Source: Sequoia sempervirens
Lineage: Eukaryota > Streptophyta > Pinopsida > Cupressales > Cupressaceae
Length of the DNA: 64,000 nt
Direction: 5' to 3'
NCBI GenBank assembly: GCA_007258455.2
Contig: VDFB02000003.1
Span: 46,689,889 to 46,753,888 of the forward strand
The translations under genes and the position numbers were made by a program. Below are positions 24,181 to 34,778 of the stretch, in pieces (the first letter of the stretch is position 1; each line of letters opens with the position of its first letter). The notes beneath the pieces were generated by a model. That model was not told the DNA's origin, made no database searches, and saw nothing but the letters and a program-made list of their open reading frames with translations.

Positions 24181-25835
24181 TGGTATGTAAGATAGAGTTT
24201 GTTATATTAAATTATCAAAATGGATTACATCGATAGCCCCTTGGGTAGCATATTTTCCTAATCAGACACAGACACAACACCAAAATGACCAAAACATTGG
24301 TCGACACTCCCACCTCCTGACATAGACCATCCAACCCATTACAACTATACACCACTACCTTGTGTTTTCAAAGGGACTTCACCATTACAGTGACTTTACT
24401 ATTTCATTCTATACAATAGAAAAAAACTACACATCACCAACATATACACCAAAAAAGATAAAAACCGAAACCACTAGTCACCGACTTCCAATGGATGGAG
24501 ATAGACTTACCCAAACCCATTTTCTTTGGAATATGCCTCAAATTTTGGAACCTAATTGAAACCATTCACAACCTCCAACCCTAAAACTTTCTTCAGGAAA
24601 CCAGCTGCTGCCACTGTTAGTTTCTTGTGATACACCAAAGGCATGCCCTTCAATTCTAGCAAGAACAGGCAATACTTCACAATTTCACTAGGGACCTTTA
24701 CCAACACCAAACCACCCGAACGAGGAATGCAAGTTCAAGGAATGGAAGCCTCAAGGATCTCGTCCATCCCCCCAAGAAACTATTCCCTAAAAAGACCACA
24801 CATCAGGGCATGTACCTATGCCTTGGCCATACGTGTGTCGAGCAACAACACCATGAAGTGAGAATCAATGTGAGCGTTAACCCACATCATCTCATTGTAA
24901 GCTAGGTGTCCCTTCCCAAGAACCATCTTTACCAACACCATCGTGAGGTGGTCGATGTTGCACAATATGCACTTTAACCTTTGGTCAGTTATCCTCTAGA
25001 ATGCTCCTTGTTGGAGCTTGCAATCCAAATGGATTGGCGTATCCGCACCCAAGCCCACCAATGACTCAGCTGACATCACTACTATGAACCTAGACCTTTT
25101 CGCCACCCTTTTCACCATTTTTCTGCAAGCCACTACAAATCCATAGAATACTAAATTGATGACAATTATATATAGCCACCAACGATCTTAATGTGTAGCC
25201 CCCAACTATTTTGATGCCAATGTAATGTCCTTTTGTGTACTAATCACTTAAATGCTAGCCTGGGAATAATGCTTAGTTGTCACTTAACCATCAAGTATGT
25301 GATATGAATCCTTTAACAAGAATTGAAACATGTGCACCGATCCTCCATGCAAATGGAAATCTCCATCACCTTTCCTCACCATAATTAGCAATAACTTCGA
25401 TGTGTGGAAGGTGATGCCATCACCTTGTATTGGCACTTCCCCAACTGACCATGTGAACTCAACCCAATCAAATTGTCCATACATGCCATCTAGGAAAACC
25501 CCTGCCACCTCCAACGTGCCACACAAGTAGACCCCTTAGCCTCCATCACTCCACCAATAGTCGCGAACCCCCCACACTTAGTTGAGGGGGGTCACCCGCC
25601 CATCCACCCACTATCATTTATGGTTCACTTTTTTATTTCTTTGAGTGCTATCCCATTAGCCCCCATGTTGGATAGCTGGTCCATGTTATTATTTCCTTCT
25701 TTGTAACTGTGATTATATGTCACAAGTTCTAAGCCATCCACCAAGACTAGAGTAACCTCCAGTTTTGTTCCTAATTTCCTAATTATTTTTACTATCAACC
25801 CTCGTCATAAATCCTACACCACCTCTACAACCTAA
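24181..25835 (-). other. Less AT-rich block inside copy 1, possible RNase H-like remnant
   Basis: This block appears less AT-rich than its flanks and separates the DPNT part of copy 1 from its coiled coil. The minus strand reads HSYKEGNNNMDQLSNMGANG near 25640-25720, with the His-to-Asp spacing of the last RNase H motif. Then come MYGQFDWVEFTWSVGEVPIQ (25284-25526) and coding-like text with stops down to about 24560 (KMVLGKGHLAYNEMMWVNAH). It may be the RNase H end of a non-LTR or LTR element inserted into copy 1. No RT was found next to it, and I do not recognise the rest. Confidence 0.35.
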
Positions 25836-26521
25836 GGCTTATTGGTGTTTGGATCAAGGGCCCATATTGCTAGGGTTTCCATCTTTGGGTTGAACCCAAA
25901 CCCTGAAAATGCCAGCTTTGCTTGTTCCTCTAAAGAGAACACCTTTTCATCCTACCTTCTTATAATATCAAGGGCTATTACATATACAATATCCCACTTA
26001 GGGAGCAATAGCAACCCACATTCTCTTACTATCCTTCTCCCCTCTTTAGGGGTAATATTCTTGACATAAAAATATATTTCACTTAGGACCATTTCTGTGA
26101 CTTCTTCATATTGTGAAGGGTACACTTCTACCTTTGCCTTATTGATTTTCTCATGAAAATCTTCACTCCTTGACCTTATGATAAAGTCCCTGAATTCTTT
26201 TTACTTAAAAAATTCATCATCAAAGATGAATTATGTGCATTCCATAGCTCTTATGTCATTAGCTTCATCCCTACCTATTTTTACATTTATGCCAAATTTT
26301 CTTTGGGACATCCTAACAACATTTTCTCTAGGGAGAGAAGGAATTTACTGATTAACCTCCTTTGTAGTTACCTCTATTTTTTCCTCTTCTTCTTGAACAA
26401 GGGGATAGTCAACCAAAGATGGTTGATCGGTTCTTCTCTTCTTTTGTAGTTGTTCCCTAGGAGGGGTATCTACAATAGGCAACCGAGGGGGAGAGAGTGG
26501 TATTTGGGGAGGTGATGGTAT
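25836..26521 (-). pseudogene. Unrecognised large protein, copy 1, middle part downstream of element 2
   Basis: On the minus strand the frame leaves the element 2 insertion site as a Pro-rich, then acidic stretch (PLSPPRLPIVDTPPREQLQ; VDYPLVQEEEEKIEV). It continues as FGINVKIGRDEANDIRAMEC, YPSQYEEVTEMVLSEIYFYV and KMETLAIWALDPNTNKP. Five or six in-frame stops are present, but the frame barely shifts over 600 bp, which indicates a once-translated sequence. The DPNT block resembles LLAFDPNT of copy 2. No known domain is recognised. Confidence 0.55.
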
Positions 26522-29182
26522 TGTTACCTAATCTTCACCCTCAAGCTCAATCAGGTAGAATATCATGTGACAGAGGTTTGAAAAGGCCAAATGGAACATT
26601 GGCACAAGGGAGAAAAATCATGAATCTGATGCTAGGTCGTAGGGAACTCAATTGGGAAGCCTGCCTTGTTCAGGTTCATCATGAAAATATTTTAAGGGGA
26701 AAGTCACCAAGACCTTCCAGATGTCTTTCTGACTAGTAGGGGTTCGATCAAGTCTGAAGCTTCACCTACAGGTTCCTATCTGCATGAGATTATATGGGTC
26801 TCCCCGACCCATAATGCATTTGGAAAAATATGCGTCTGAGTTTCCTATCGGCAAGACCTCAGGGAAGTCACGACGATCCAAGTCCACATGTAGTTTCCCT
26901 TCGGCATAAGAATCTCCTTCGCCATGCAGTCTCAGCGAATGCATCGGGTCTCGCCAACAAAGCAAAGCATGGAGCTCGGCAAAGGATATTGCCTTCGAAA
27001 AAATGTCTTGCTGAAGGACAGGGGTCTCACCGAAGAGGTAAAAGAGGTATCGTCGTAGGTCTCCCCGACTTGCTCGTGGTCTCGGCCAAGGTTGGTCCTT
27101 TCGCTGCAATGTCTCGGCGATGAGATAATGTCTCGCCGACTGAGTGGGGGGGTCTCGGTATGTTTTTCCTTCGGTAGGAGTCTCGTCGACCACAAAAGAC
27201 TTCATCAAGAACGTTTGATATTGGCGTAAGGTCATGCTGAAGTGAGGAGGTCTCCCCAACAGAGGGGAGCTCGCCGAAAGACAAAGCGTTAGCCAGAAGG
27301 TCTCAGCGACCCGATAGGTCTCACCGATGACAAGGCCTTCGGTGTAACATCCCAAGTCGGAGAAAGGTCTCCCCAACTTCGATGTCTCACCGACAACAAA
27401 GAGATCGCCAAGAGGAGATGCCTTCGCCATGAAGTCTTGGCGAATGCATAGAGTCCCACTGAAAGCCAGCAGTCCCGCCAATGAAGTCATATCGATGTGA
27501 GGTCTGGGCAAGGTCAGGATGCCTCACCAAAGGAAAGTAGCGTCGCCAAAGAAAGGAGAGCTCGGCAGGAGTTCTCACGGATCGTTGTAGGTTCCCCCGA
27601 CATTTGACATCGATATAGCGCCCAACGCTCGGTATGAAGTCTGGCCGACAGGCCAAAGTCTCAGTGAAACAAAAGGGAGCTCGGGCAGAATGAGGAGTTC
27701 GGCGTGGGTCTCAACAACAACAAGGGGTCATGTCGATAGTATTTAAAAAGCAAAGGATCGACAAGAGGTCTCCCCGACATAAAAGACATCGGCGGAGCTC
27801 CCAGCCATCGCGGTAATGTATTATCACCACGGTGTAGTCTCAGCGAAAGGAGGAACATCAGCAAGACAATGAGCCTCGCTATGAAGTCGTCCTGACTTCA
27901 TAATGTCTCGCCAAAATAAATCTGAGCCCAGTGGAGTCTAATGCATTTGGGGTGATATCAATAAGCTCTTGCCGAAACGATGAGAGGGTTCTCGGGGTAA
28001 CGTTTTTCCTTCGGTAAATCGTCTCACCGACAATTGGTTGTCTTGGTGACCGCAGGGGCAACATCGATATGAATTTTGAAGCTCGATAAAGACTCTCATC
28101 GATGTTTCCACGTCGTGCCGATAGCTGCAGAGGGACATAATCGCATCGGTGAGACACTTTCAGTGTCTCGCCGAGATGCGATTTTGACTAAACATGCTTT
28201 TGACTTGAGGGGAGTCTGCGTGTAGTGTGCCTAGCCAATCAAGAAGAGCTATGGGTGAATCATTGGCAGCTTGACCAGTGCCAAGAGAATCAACAAAATG
28301 AGAATCAACGTGTATCTATTCTAGGCTCAAGAGCATTCAAGGCGCTCAACAGGGGGATTCAGTAGGTGGACACAAGGACCAGAAGTAAATACACCCGGTA
28401 GCTTCAAAAGATCTAAGGGGGTTTCTCCAGACAGTAGTTTTTCACTGACACACACAACAAAGACACGCAGGGGTGCCACATTTAATTCGATAAAAAGATC
28501 TTAGGATAGATTTTTTCTGAGACTGATATTTTGTAAGCCCTAGGGGGCCGACCTCACAGTTTGTATATAAGGCATTTTTTTGCCTTTTTTGTATATAGTT
28601 CGGATTATGCATTCAGGGGAGTTAGTGATTTTCATCAATCCTTCCTCAGCTAATGTATGCTTTTGTAACTCAAATTGGAATCTGGAATGCAACGCAGAGT
28701 TCACCTTGGAAACTACTATTAACGTTTGTATCACTCTCACTTTCTATATTTAGATTATGCAAGTTCTCAATTGTGTATCTTTAAATCTATATTCATATCT
28801 CAAATGCTGTGAAATTAATCTTTCCTTCCTGAGGTGTGTATGTAGATCGAACTTGTTAGGATTGATGCATAAGTCTGAAAGAAGTTGTGTTGAGCATGTA
28901 AAACATTTGTATTTAGGTTTCCCAGCGTATGTTCACCCTGTTTTCTTTCCATAATTCCTCATCATTTCGGTGTATCACCTTAGATTTAAATCTTCATCCT
29001 ATGTATTCCTTCTTCCTTTTTCCCCACAAGAATCAGTAGTTAGATGACACCAAAGGAAGTCGACCTTCTCCGGAGGTTCATTTCAACTATAGGTGACTCA
29101 CAGCCTTGAAATGATCCCATGTTGCTCTAGAAAGCTTAGTTTTCTGTAAACTTTGCATAGGGTGCATTTCTAGTCGCCAACA
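26522..29182 (+). repeat. 5' LTR of element 2 (2.66 kb)
   Basis: Starts TGTTACCTAATC, ends TAGTCGCCAACA. U3 contains a CpG-rich field of repeated TCTCGCCGAC-like words (about 26770-28170). A TATATAAGG box lies at 28564. The copy at 34779-36837 is co-linear but lacks about 0.6 kb (roughly 27570-28160 of this copy). The minus-strand ORFs in the CpG field, the longest 249 codons at 26762-27511, arise from the repeated words and are not annotated as genes. Confidence 0.9.
28564..28572 (+). promoter_or_regulatory. TATA box of element 2 5' LTR
   Basis: TATATAAGG in a conserved context, TTTGTATATAAGGC, found at the equivalent place in both LTRs. It lies about 620 bp before the LTR end, a sensible U3/R position. 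Confidence 0.65.
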
Positions 29183-29205
29183 GTTTCTAGCATGCCCGAT
29201 GGGAC
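29183..29205 (+). other. Putative primer binding site of element 2
   Basis: GTTTCTAGCATGCCCGATGG follows the 5' LTR directly and matches the inner edge of the element 1 5' LTR. The expected TGG has become TAG here. A second primer-site-like word, TTGGCGACTCCACT, lies about 97 bp further in (29278) and cannot be excluded as the true site. Confidence 0.5.
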
Positions 29206-29337
29206 AAAAATTAGTTTGAACTGCTGGTTTAGTATGCAACCAGTGAATTCTAGACTTTATAGAAGTCTGCTGGCATACTTGGCGACTCCACTAAGAGGCA
29301 GAACTCCAGAAATCAACGCCTTCTCCGGTTTATGAAA

Positions 29338-29929
29338 TGAGTTCGAACAAGAAGCAGCTCAGGCCCTTTTGAATACTTGCAGCTGTCACCACCAAGAAGA
29401 AAAGGGAGACTAGAGGAAAGGTGAGGAACAACAATTATCTATTCTAGAAGAACTCAATCCACTCCTCTAGCTATGAGATCACACATTGATGTCTCATCCT
29501 TTGCTTCATCTAGAATACCAATAAATCCGCCACAACCACCTCCAATGGAAGAATTAGGCCTCAAGTCAGTGTTTTCAAGGTCAACAACAACAATTCCAAG
29601 GAAATAGACAACAGTATCAAGGCAATTATCAAGGCTCAAGACAAAATGTTGCCACAAGACCTTTTCAGGCTTATAATCCAGCTCCAATCAGTGCTATCAA
29701 ATAGCTTGTTCCTGTTCAAAACAATCTGGCTGCTGATTATGAATGGTGTTATCCGTACAATCAGCCACATAATCAAGCCACATGCTCTAATGGCATCATC
29801 AATCAAGCTCTTATGGTGCAAAATGTTGTAGGTGTGCAAGATTTGCCTAAAGAGGGGTATCCACAATAGCAGGATCAACCTGGAGATGATTCAACTCTCC
29901 TGAATTGGCAAAGAGAAGAATTTTGTGAA
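29338..29929 (+). pseudogene. Gag remnant of element 2, internally deleted
   Basis: An ATG near 29338 opens MSSNKKQLRPF. A Pro-rich segment in another frame (IPINPPQPPPMEE) is joined abruptly near 29555 to a Gln/Gly-rich segment in the polyprotein frame (GQQQQFQGNRQQYQGNYQG). That leads into a zinc-knuckle-like motif, WCYPYNQPHNQATC, whose second Cys is Tyr. Gypsy gag is normally several hundred residues longer, so most of the capsid region is missing. Confidence 0.7.
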
Positions 29930-30919
29930 GTGAACCAAGATGACACATCTATTGCTGCTAATACTAGAGCCAAGAAGAGGGCTTTTGAGGCTGAACAAGT
30001 AACAAATAAAGATAAAGGAGCTGCTAGTCCATCAAATCAGCAAGTACCACACACTTTGCAGCGAGGTCACGACACTAGTAAGGAGCAATCATTACATGCT
30101 ACATCCGCAAGTCAAGTGCAACCAAAGGTAAACATATATGCACCTTTCAACATTGTTGAAAGTATGAAAAGGATGAATGTTTCAATTTCAACGTGGGATT
30201 CTTTAGCAATCCCTGGTCAAATCAATTTGTTACAGTCAGCCTTATCAAATCCAGTTAATTTGAATCCTCCAAATGAAGTCCCTTTAGGCCAAACAAAGTC
30301 AGTTTTAACCAATGCACTTTATGACACTACCCCACAGCAAAGTGATGGTGTCAAGCCCCCTCCTTTCTATGTTTCCTTAATAGTAGGGAATAAATTAGTG
30401 CACAATTGCATGGTTGATAGCGGGGCTAGCAGTTCCGTAATGCCAAAAAAGATTACAGACTAGCTAGGTTTACAATACCAGCCATTGGAAAAGGGAGTAC
30501 TTCAATTGGATGGGATAGCAGTAAACACTATAGGTGTCATTAAAAATCTGAATCTCACACTACATGCATGTCCCAACTTTTCAATCCCGCAAGACGTCTT
30601 TGTCATAGGTTTTCCTCCATTTTTTGCTTTATGCCTATCTAGAGACTTCACAGCTAAAATTGGGGGGTATTTATCTTTAGATTGGTCCCATATGCTTTTT
30701 AGGACTAGGTATGGTACTAAGGTGACCATAACTTCTGAGTCCCTTGCCAAGGATCACATCAAACCTTATGTGCCATTTGCTATAAATGTTAACTCTATTG
30801 TTTTAGAGGATACTGAACTTGCTGCAACACAAGAGTTACAAGCTGAGAGTGTACCTGAGGTGCTCCTAAATGAATGGGCAGTTGAGAACGTGGTTGATAA
30901 TCCAAATGAGCTTATTTAG
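29930..30919 (+). pseudogene. Aspartic protease region of element 2
   Basis: Same frame as RT. A linker with a capsid-pol junction composition precedes the retropepsin motif HNCMVDSGASSSVMPKK (about 30400-30455), which keeps the catalytic D-S-G. A stop at 30461 follows, then the rest of the fold with VFVIGFPPFFALCLSRDFTA. Retropepsin cleaves the polyprotein into gag and pol products. The active triad looks intact, but translation is interrupted. Confidence 0.85.
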
Positions 30920-30985
30920 GATGTTGGTCTGGGTAATTATATATTGCATGAAGCTAGAACATAAATGCCAAATCTTGAGAGAAGT

Positions 30986-31434
30986 GTAGAAAGTTAATTC
31001 GAGCAGCAGAATGAATTATGGGAAATGTATTTTGATGGTTCAAGAAGCAAAAATGGCGTTGGAGGAGGTGCAATGCTTGTATCTCTGTAAGGTGATAAGT
31101 ATTATGCTGCTTTCCATTTTTCTTTTGCGTGTTCCAATAACACTACTGAGTATGAGGGCCTTGTTCAAGGTCTTGAGTGGGCAAGGAAGAGAGGAATAAC
31201 CCACTTAAAAGTATATGGGGATAGCAAGTTAATTGTTAATCAAGTAAGAGGCCTGAATGTTGCTAAAAATGACGCACTGAAGTCTTATAGAAACAAAGTG
31301 TGGAACATGCTTGAGGATTTTGATGCCTTCAACTTAGTGTCTATTCCAAGGAATCAGAACAGGCATGCTGATAGGCTTGCAGCCATTGGGGCACAATTTG
31401 ATATTCCAGGCGACATTAGAAAAGAGAAAGTATA
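30986..31434 (+). pseudogene. Extra RNase H domain between protease and RT
   Basis: In the polyprotein frame the four acidic positions of RNase H are all present: MYFDGSRSKNG (D), NNTTEYEGLVQGLEWA (E), VYGDSKLIVNQV (D) and NRHADRLAAIGA (D). One stop (near 31087) lies inside the domain and two follow it (31434). The domain type matches the additional 'archaeal-like' RNase H of plant Tat elements. In the commonly described arrangement that domain lies after RT and its RNase H; here it precedes RT. A linker of about 85 codons leads to the RT. Confidence 0.85.
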
Positions 31435-31687
31435 GTAGTATGTGAAGGTTGTGGTCAGACCATCGATTCCTGATAAAAACATTCACTGGCAAGTTTTTGA
31501 CAATGATGAACAAATTCTTTCTTTCTTACTTGAAGAAGATCAGTTCTCCATGATGAATCAAGCAAAACTCAAGCAATAGTATGGTGAACAAGTCATACAA
31601 CTGAGGACAAATAAGTTACCCAAAGGCCTTGTTACCTTAGAGTCGATTTTTAGTACTAATGATCAGCTTAAAAAGGGTAAAGCTGGC

Positions 31688-32611
31688 TTGCAAATCAAAC
31701 AAGAGCATTATGAAGAACTGGAGATTTTCAAAGGTAAACTTCTTAAGATAGGAAAAATTTGTTCACATGAAGATAAGCAAGCTTTTGTTGCTTTATGTCA
31801 AGAATTTCATGATGTCTTTGCTTGGGAATACTCAGATTTGAGAGGGTTTGATCCCCATATTGCCCAACACACAATTGAGTTAGAGCCTGATGCTAAGCCA
31901 GTAAGACAGAAACAAAGGCCCTTGAATCCCAAGTTGGAACCCCTAATGATTAAAGAGCTGACTAAACTAGTTGAGGGGGGTATTGTCTTTCCTATCAAAC
32001 AAACTTCATGGGTTTCTAACCTTGTGCTAGTTAGGAAGAAAAGTGGTGAAATAATACTTTGTGTAGACTTTAGGGATCTTAATCGAGCCTCTCTGAAAGA
32101 TCACTAACTACTGCCCTCCATGGAACGAATCTTGCAAGAAGTTGCTAGTTCTGAAAGATTTTCCCTGTTAGATGGTTTTTCGGGCTATAATCAGGTGCTG
32201 GTTAAAGAGGAAGATCAGTTCAAAACTGCTTTCACAACTAAATGGGGCACCATGGCATACAAAAGGATGCCTTTCGGTTTATCTAATGTTGGTGCCACGT
32301 TTCAAAGGGCCATGGATATGGCATTTCAAAGTTTGATCAATAAGATTATACTGATTTATTTAAATGACATTACAATATATTCTAAGAATGTTGATGAACA
32401 TATGTCACATCTTAGGCAAGTTTTTGAAAAATGTAGAGAGTTTGGTATCTCTCTCAATCCAAAAAAGAGTATCTTTGTTGTTCATGAAGGGAAATTATTA
32501 GGACACATAGTGTCAAAGCAAGGAATTACTATTGATCCTGAGAGAGTCAAAGCCATACTTGAGTTGCCACTACCTAATCACAAAAGGGGTCTACAGAGAT
32601 TTCTGGGCTAG
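31688..32611 (+). pseudogene. Reverse transcriptase of element 2
   Basis: The frame opens with the usual pre-RT segment (EFHDVFAWEYSDLRGFDPHI), then IELEPDAKPVRQKQRPLNP, GGIVFPIKQTSWVSNLVLV, LLDGFSGYNQVLV, KRMPFGLSNVGATFQRAMD and LLGHIVSKQGI, the standard order of Gypsy RT motifs. Stops lie at 32106 and 32609. The catalytic YxDD box reads YLNDI: the first Asp is Asn, which would abolish activity. Confidence 0.92.
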
Positions 32612-33160
32612 ATCAACTTTCTAAGAAGATTCATCCCTAATGTTGCAAACCTATTGCAACCTTTAATAGCTATGTTAAAGAAAAATGCAATCTTCAGTTG
32701 GACGAAAGATGCCAAGAATAGTTTTGAAAAGGTCAAGGAGGCCTTAGTAGCAGCTCCTACACTGGAAAATCCCAATTTTTCTAAATATTTTTATATGCAT
32801 GCTTATGGTAGCACAAGTAACATTTCTATAATATTGGTTCAAAAAAATGAAGAGAATTTAGAACAACCTATAGCCTTTTTTAGTCAAGGTTTGATTGATT
32901 ATGAACAGAAATACTCCTTTGTAGAGAGGCATGTTCTTGCTGTGATCAGAAGCTTGAAGAAATTCAAGCCTTTGATCTCTCATAATAAAATTCATGTCTT
33001 GGTGGCACACTCAAGTGTGAAGGAATTTTTATTGAATAAAGATCTGAATGAAAAAAGAGCAGGGTGGATCACTAGGGTCATGGAGTATGATGTAGATATT
33101 AAAATCATCAAATTGGTTAGAGGCAAGGGTCTCTGTGAACAACTTGCTACTGGGTCAAGC
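32612..33160 (+). pseudogene. Gypsy RNase H position after RT (catalytic residues absent)
   Basis: Follows RT with the connection motif NFLRRFIPNVANLLQPL. At the first RNase H motif it reads YMHAYGSTSNISIILVQ, where active Gypsy enzymes have Asp. Later landmarks are kept (QPIAFFSQGLIDYEQKYSFV, RVMEYDVDIKI). Loss of the acidic residues in this domain fits elements that carry a second, active RNase H. Confidence 0.8.
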
Positions 33161-34507
33161 AGTGAAAGTGAACTAGAAAAGGATGTTATCCTTGCTAATA
33201 CAAATGGGTTTCAGGGTGCTCAGGATGATGTGCCTACGGGGATAACTAATTGGGTTAAAGATATGACCCAATTTCTACAAATTGGTGAATTCCCATTAGG
33301 ATTAAACAGAGCTAAAAGAAGATACTTTAGATTGCAGTCCATACCGTATGTACTGGTAAACAATGTTCTTTTAAAAAAGGATCTGAATGGTGTCCTATTA
33401 AGATGCATTCACAGCGATCAAATTGAAAAATTACTTCATGAGTTTCATGATGGAGCTACAGGAGGTCATTTTGCTCCTAGAACTACTACCTGGAAAATCA
33501 TGAGAGCTAGTTACTAGTGGCCCAGCTTGTTCAAAGATGCATATTCCTGGTCAAGAAAGTGTATCAAATGCGCTCTATTTTCAAGAAAGGAAAAATTTCC
33601 TGCTATGCCTCTACATCCAATTCGAGTGGAGCAACCCTTCATGAGATGGGGCATTGATTTCATCGGACCAATAAATCCACCTTCCAGTACTAGTCACAAG
33701 TGGGTGCTCACAGCTACAGACTATTTCACAAGGTGGACATAAGCAATAGCTTTGAAAGAAGCAAATGAGTCTTCAATTTTGATCTTCTATGAAGATATAG
33801 TCACTAGATTTGGAGTTCCTGACTCCATCATATCTGATAATGCTCTTGCATTCATAGGTCTAAGAGTAACTGATTAGGCTGTTAAACATGGCATTCATTT
33901 GAATACATCTTCAAATTACTACCCTCAGGGTGATGGTCTGGCTGAAAGCACAAATAAGAATCTCATCAGGATCATTAAAAGAACAATGGAGGATAACCAA
34001 AGGACCTGGCACATCAAATTAAAGAATGTTCTTTAGGTAGACAGAGTGACCCCTAAGAGGTTTATTGGAAATTCACCATATATGTTGGTCTATGGAAAAG
34101 ACGCAAGATTGCCCCTATCTGTGGAGCTTCCAGCTCTAGACATTGCTCACTAGTTGGAGATGCTTGAGGGACATGACCCAATATTTGTAAGGTATGCGGA
34201 GCTCATGGAGCTCGAAGAGTCAAGGAATAGAGCAATGAAAGCTTTGGAGTATCATCAGCTCCAAATGAAAAGAACATTCGACAAAAAGGCTATAGCAAAG
34301 TCTTTTAAGGTGGGAGACCTTGTGCTCAAATGGGATGTTCTGAAAAGCAGGCCAGGCCATCACACCAAGTTCGACAATAGGTGGACTAGTCCATTTATTA
34401 TCACAGGTTGTAAGGAGCATAATGTGTATCAACTGGCCACAACAGAAGGTGAAGTGCTCCCTATCCTAGTTAATGGGATACACCTCAAACCCTGTTTCTT
34501 AGTTTGA
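33161..34507 (+). pseudogene. Integrase of element 2
   Basis: A zinc-binding HHCC part (LLHEFHDGATGGHF ... RKCIKC) is followed by the core with all three acidic residues in context: WGIDFIGPINP (D), IISDNALAF (D) and GDGLAESTNKN (E). The C-terminal part has KSFKVGDLVLKWD and a tail ending at 34507. Stops at 33515, 33740, 33876, 34036 and 34152 interrupt it. Integrase joins element DNA to the host chromosome. There is no chromodomain, consistent with the Tat group. Confidence 0.9.
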
Positions 34508-34778
34508 CAAGTCCATCTATTGTACATATTAGTTTAGGCTTTATGTTTTCCATAAGTGTTGTTTCAGGACAGTAAATATTTTCTTTTCAGTTTCCCCTGT
34601 CTTGCCATTTTTTTTTGTGACCTGTTGTGTCCTATGGATCCCATGTGAATTGCGGCCATGTGCAAAACTGATGTTCTATTTGTTTCTGGGTTTCCTAATG
34701 ACTCCATGCCCAATGGATAGACCTAGGCTACTGGTCTTCATGTTTAGCAGGCAAACATCCAGCAAAGGTCACCATAAA

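Noticed and set aside
25330..25530. Plus-strand ORF of 66 codons
   Set aside because: Shadow of the minus-strand coding-like stretch at 25284-25526, which has the better amino-acid composition.
26762..28157. Minus-strand ORFs up to 249 codons with repeated VGET/GRP words
   Set aside because: They lie wholly inside the LTR U3 and the words are translations of GTCGGCGAGAC repeats; the equivalent region of the other LTR is not open.
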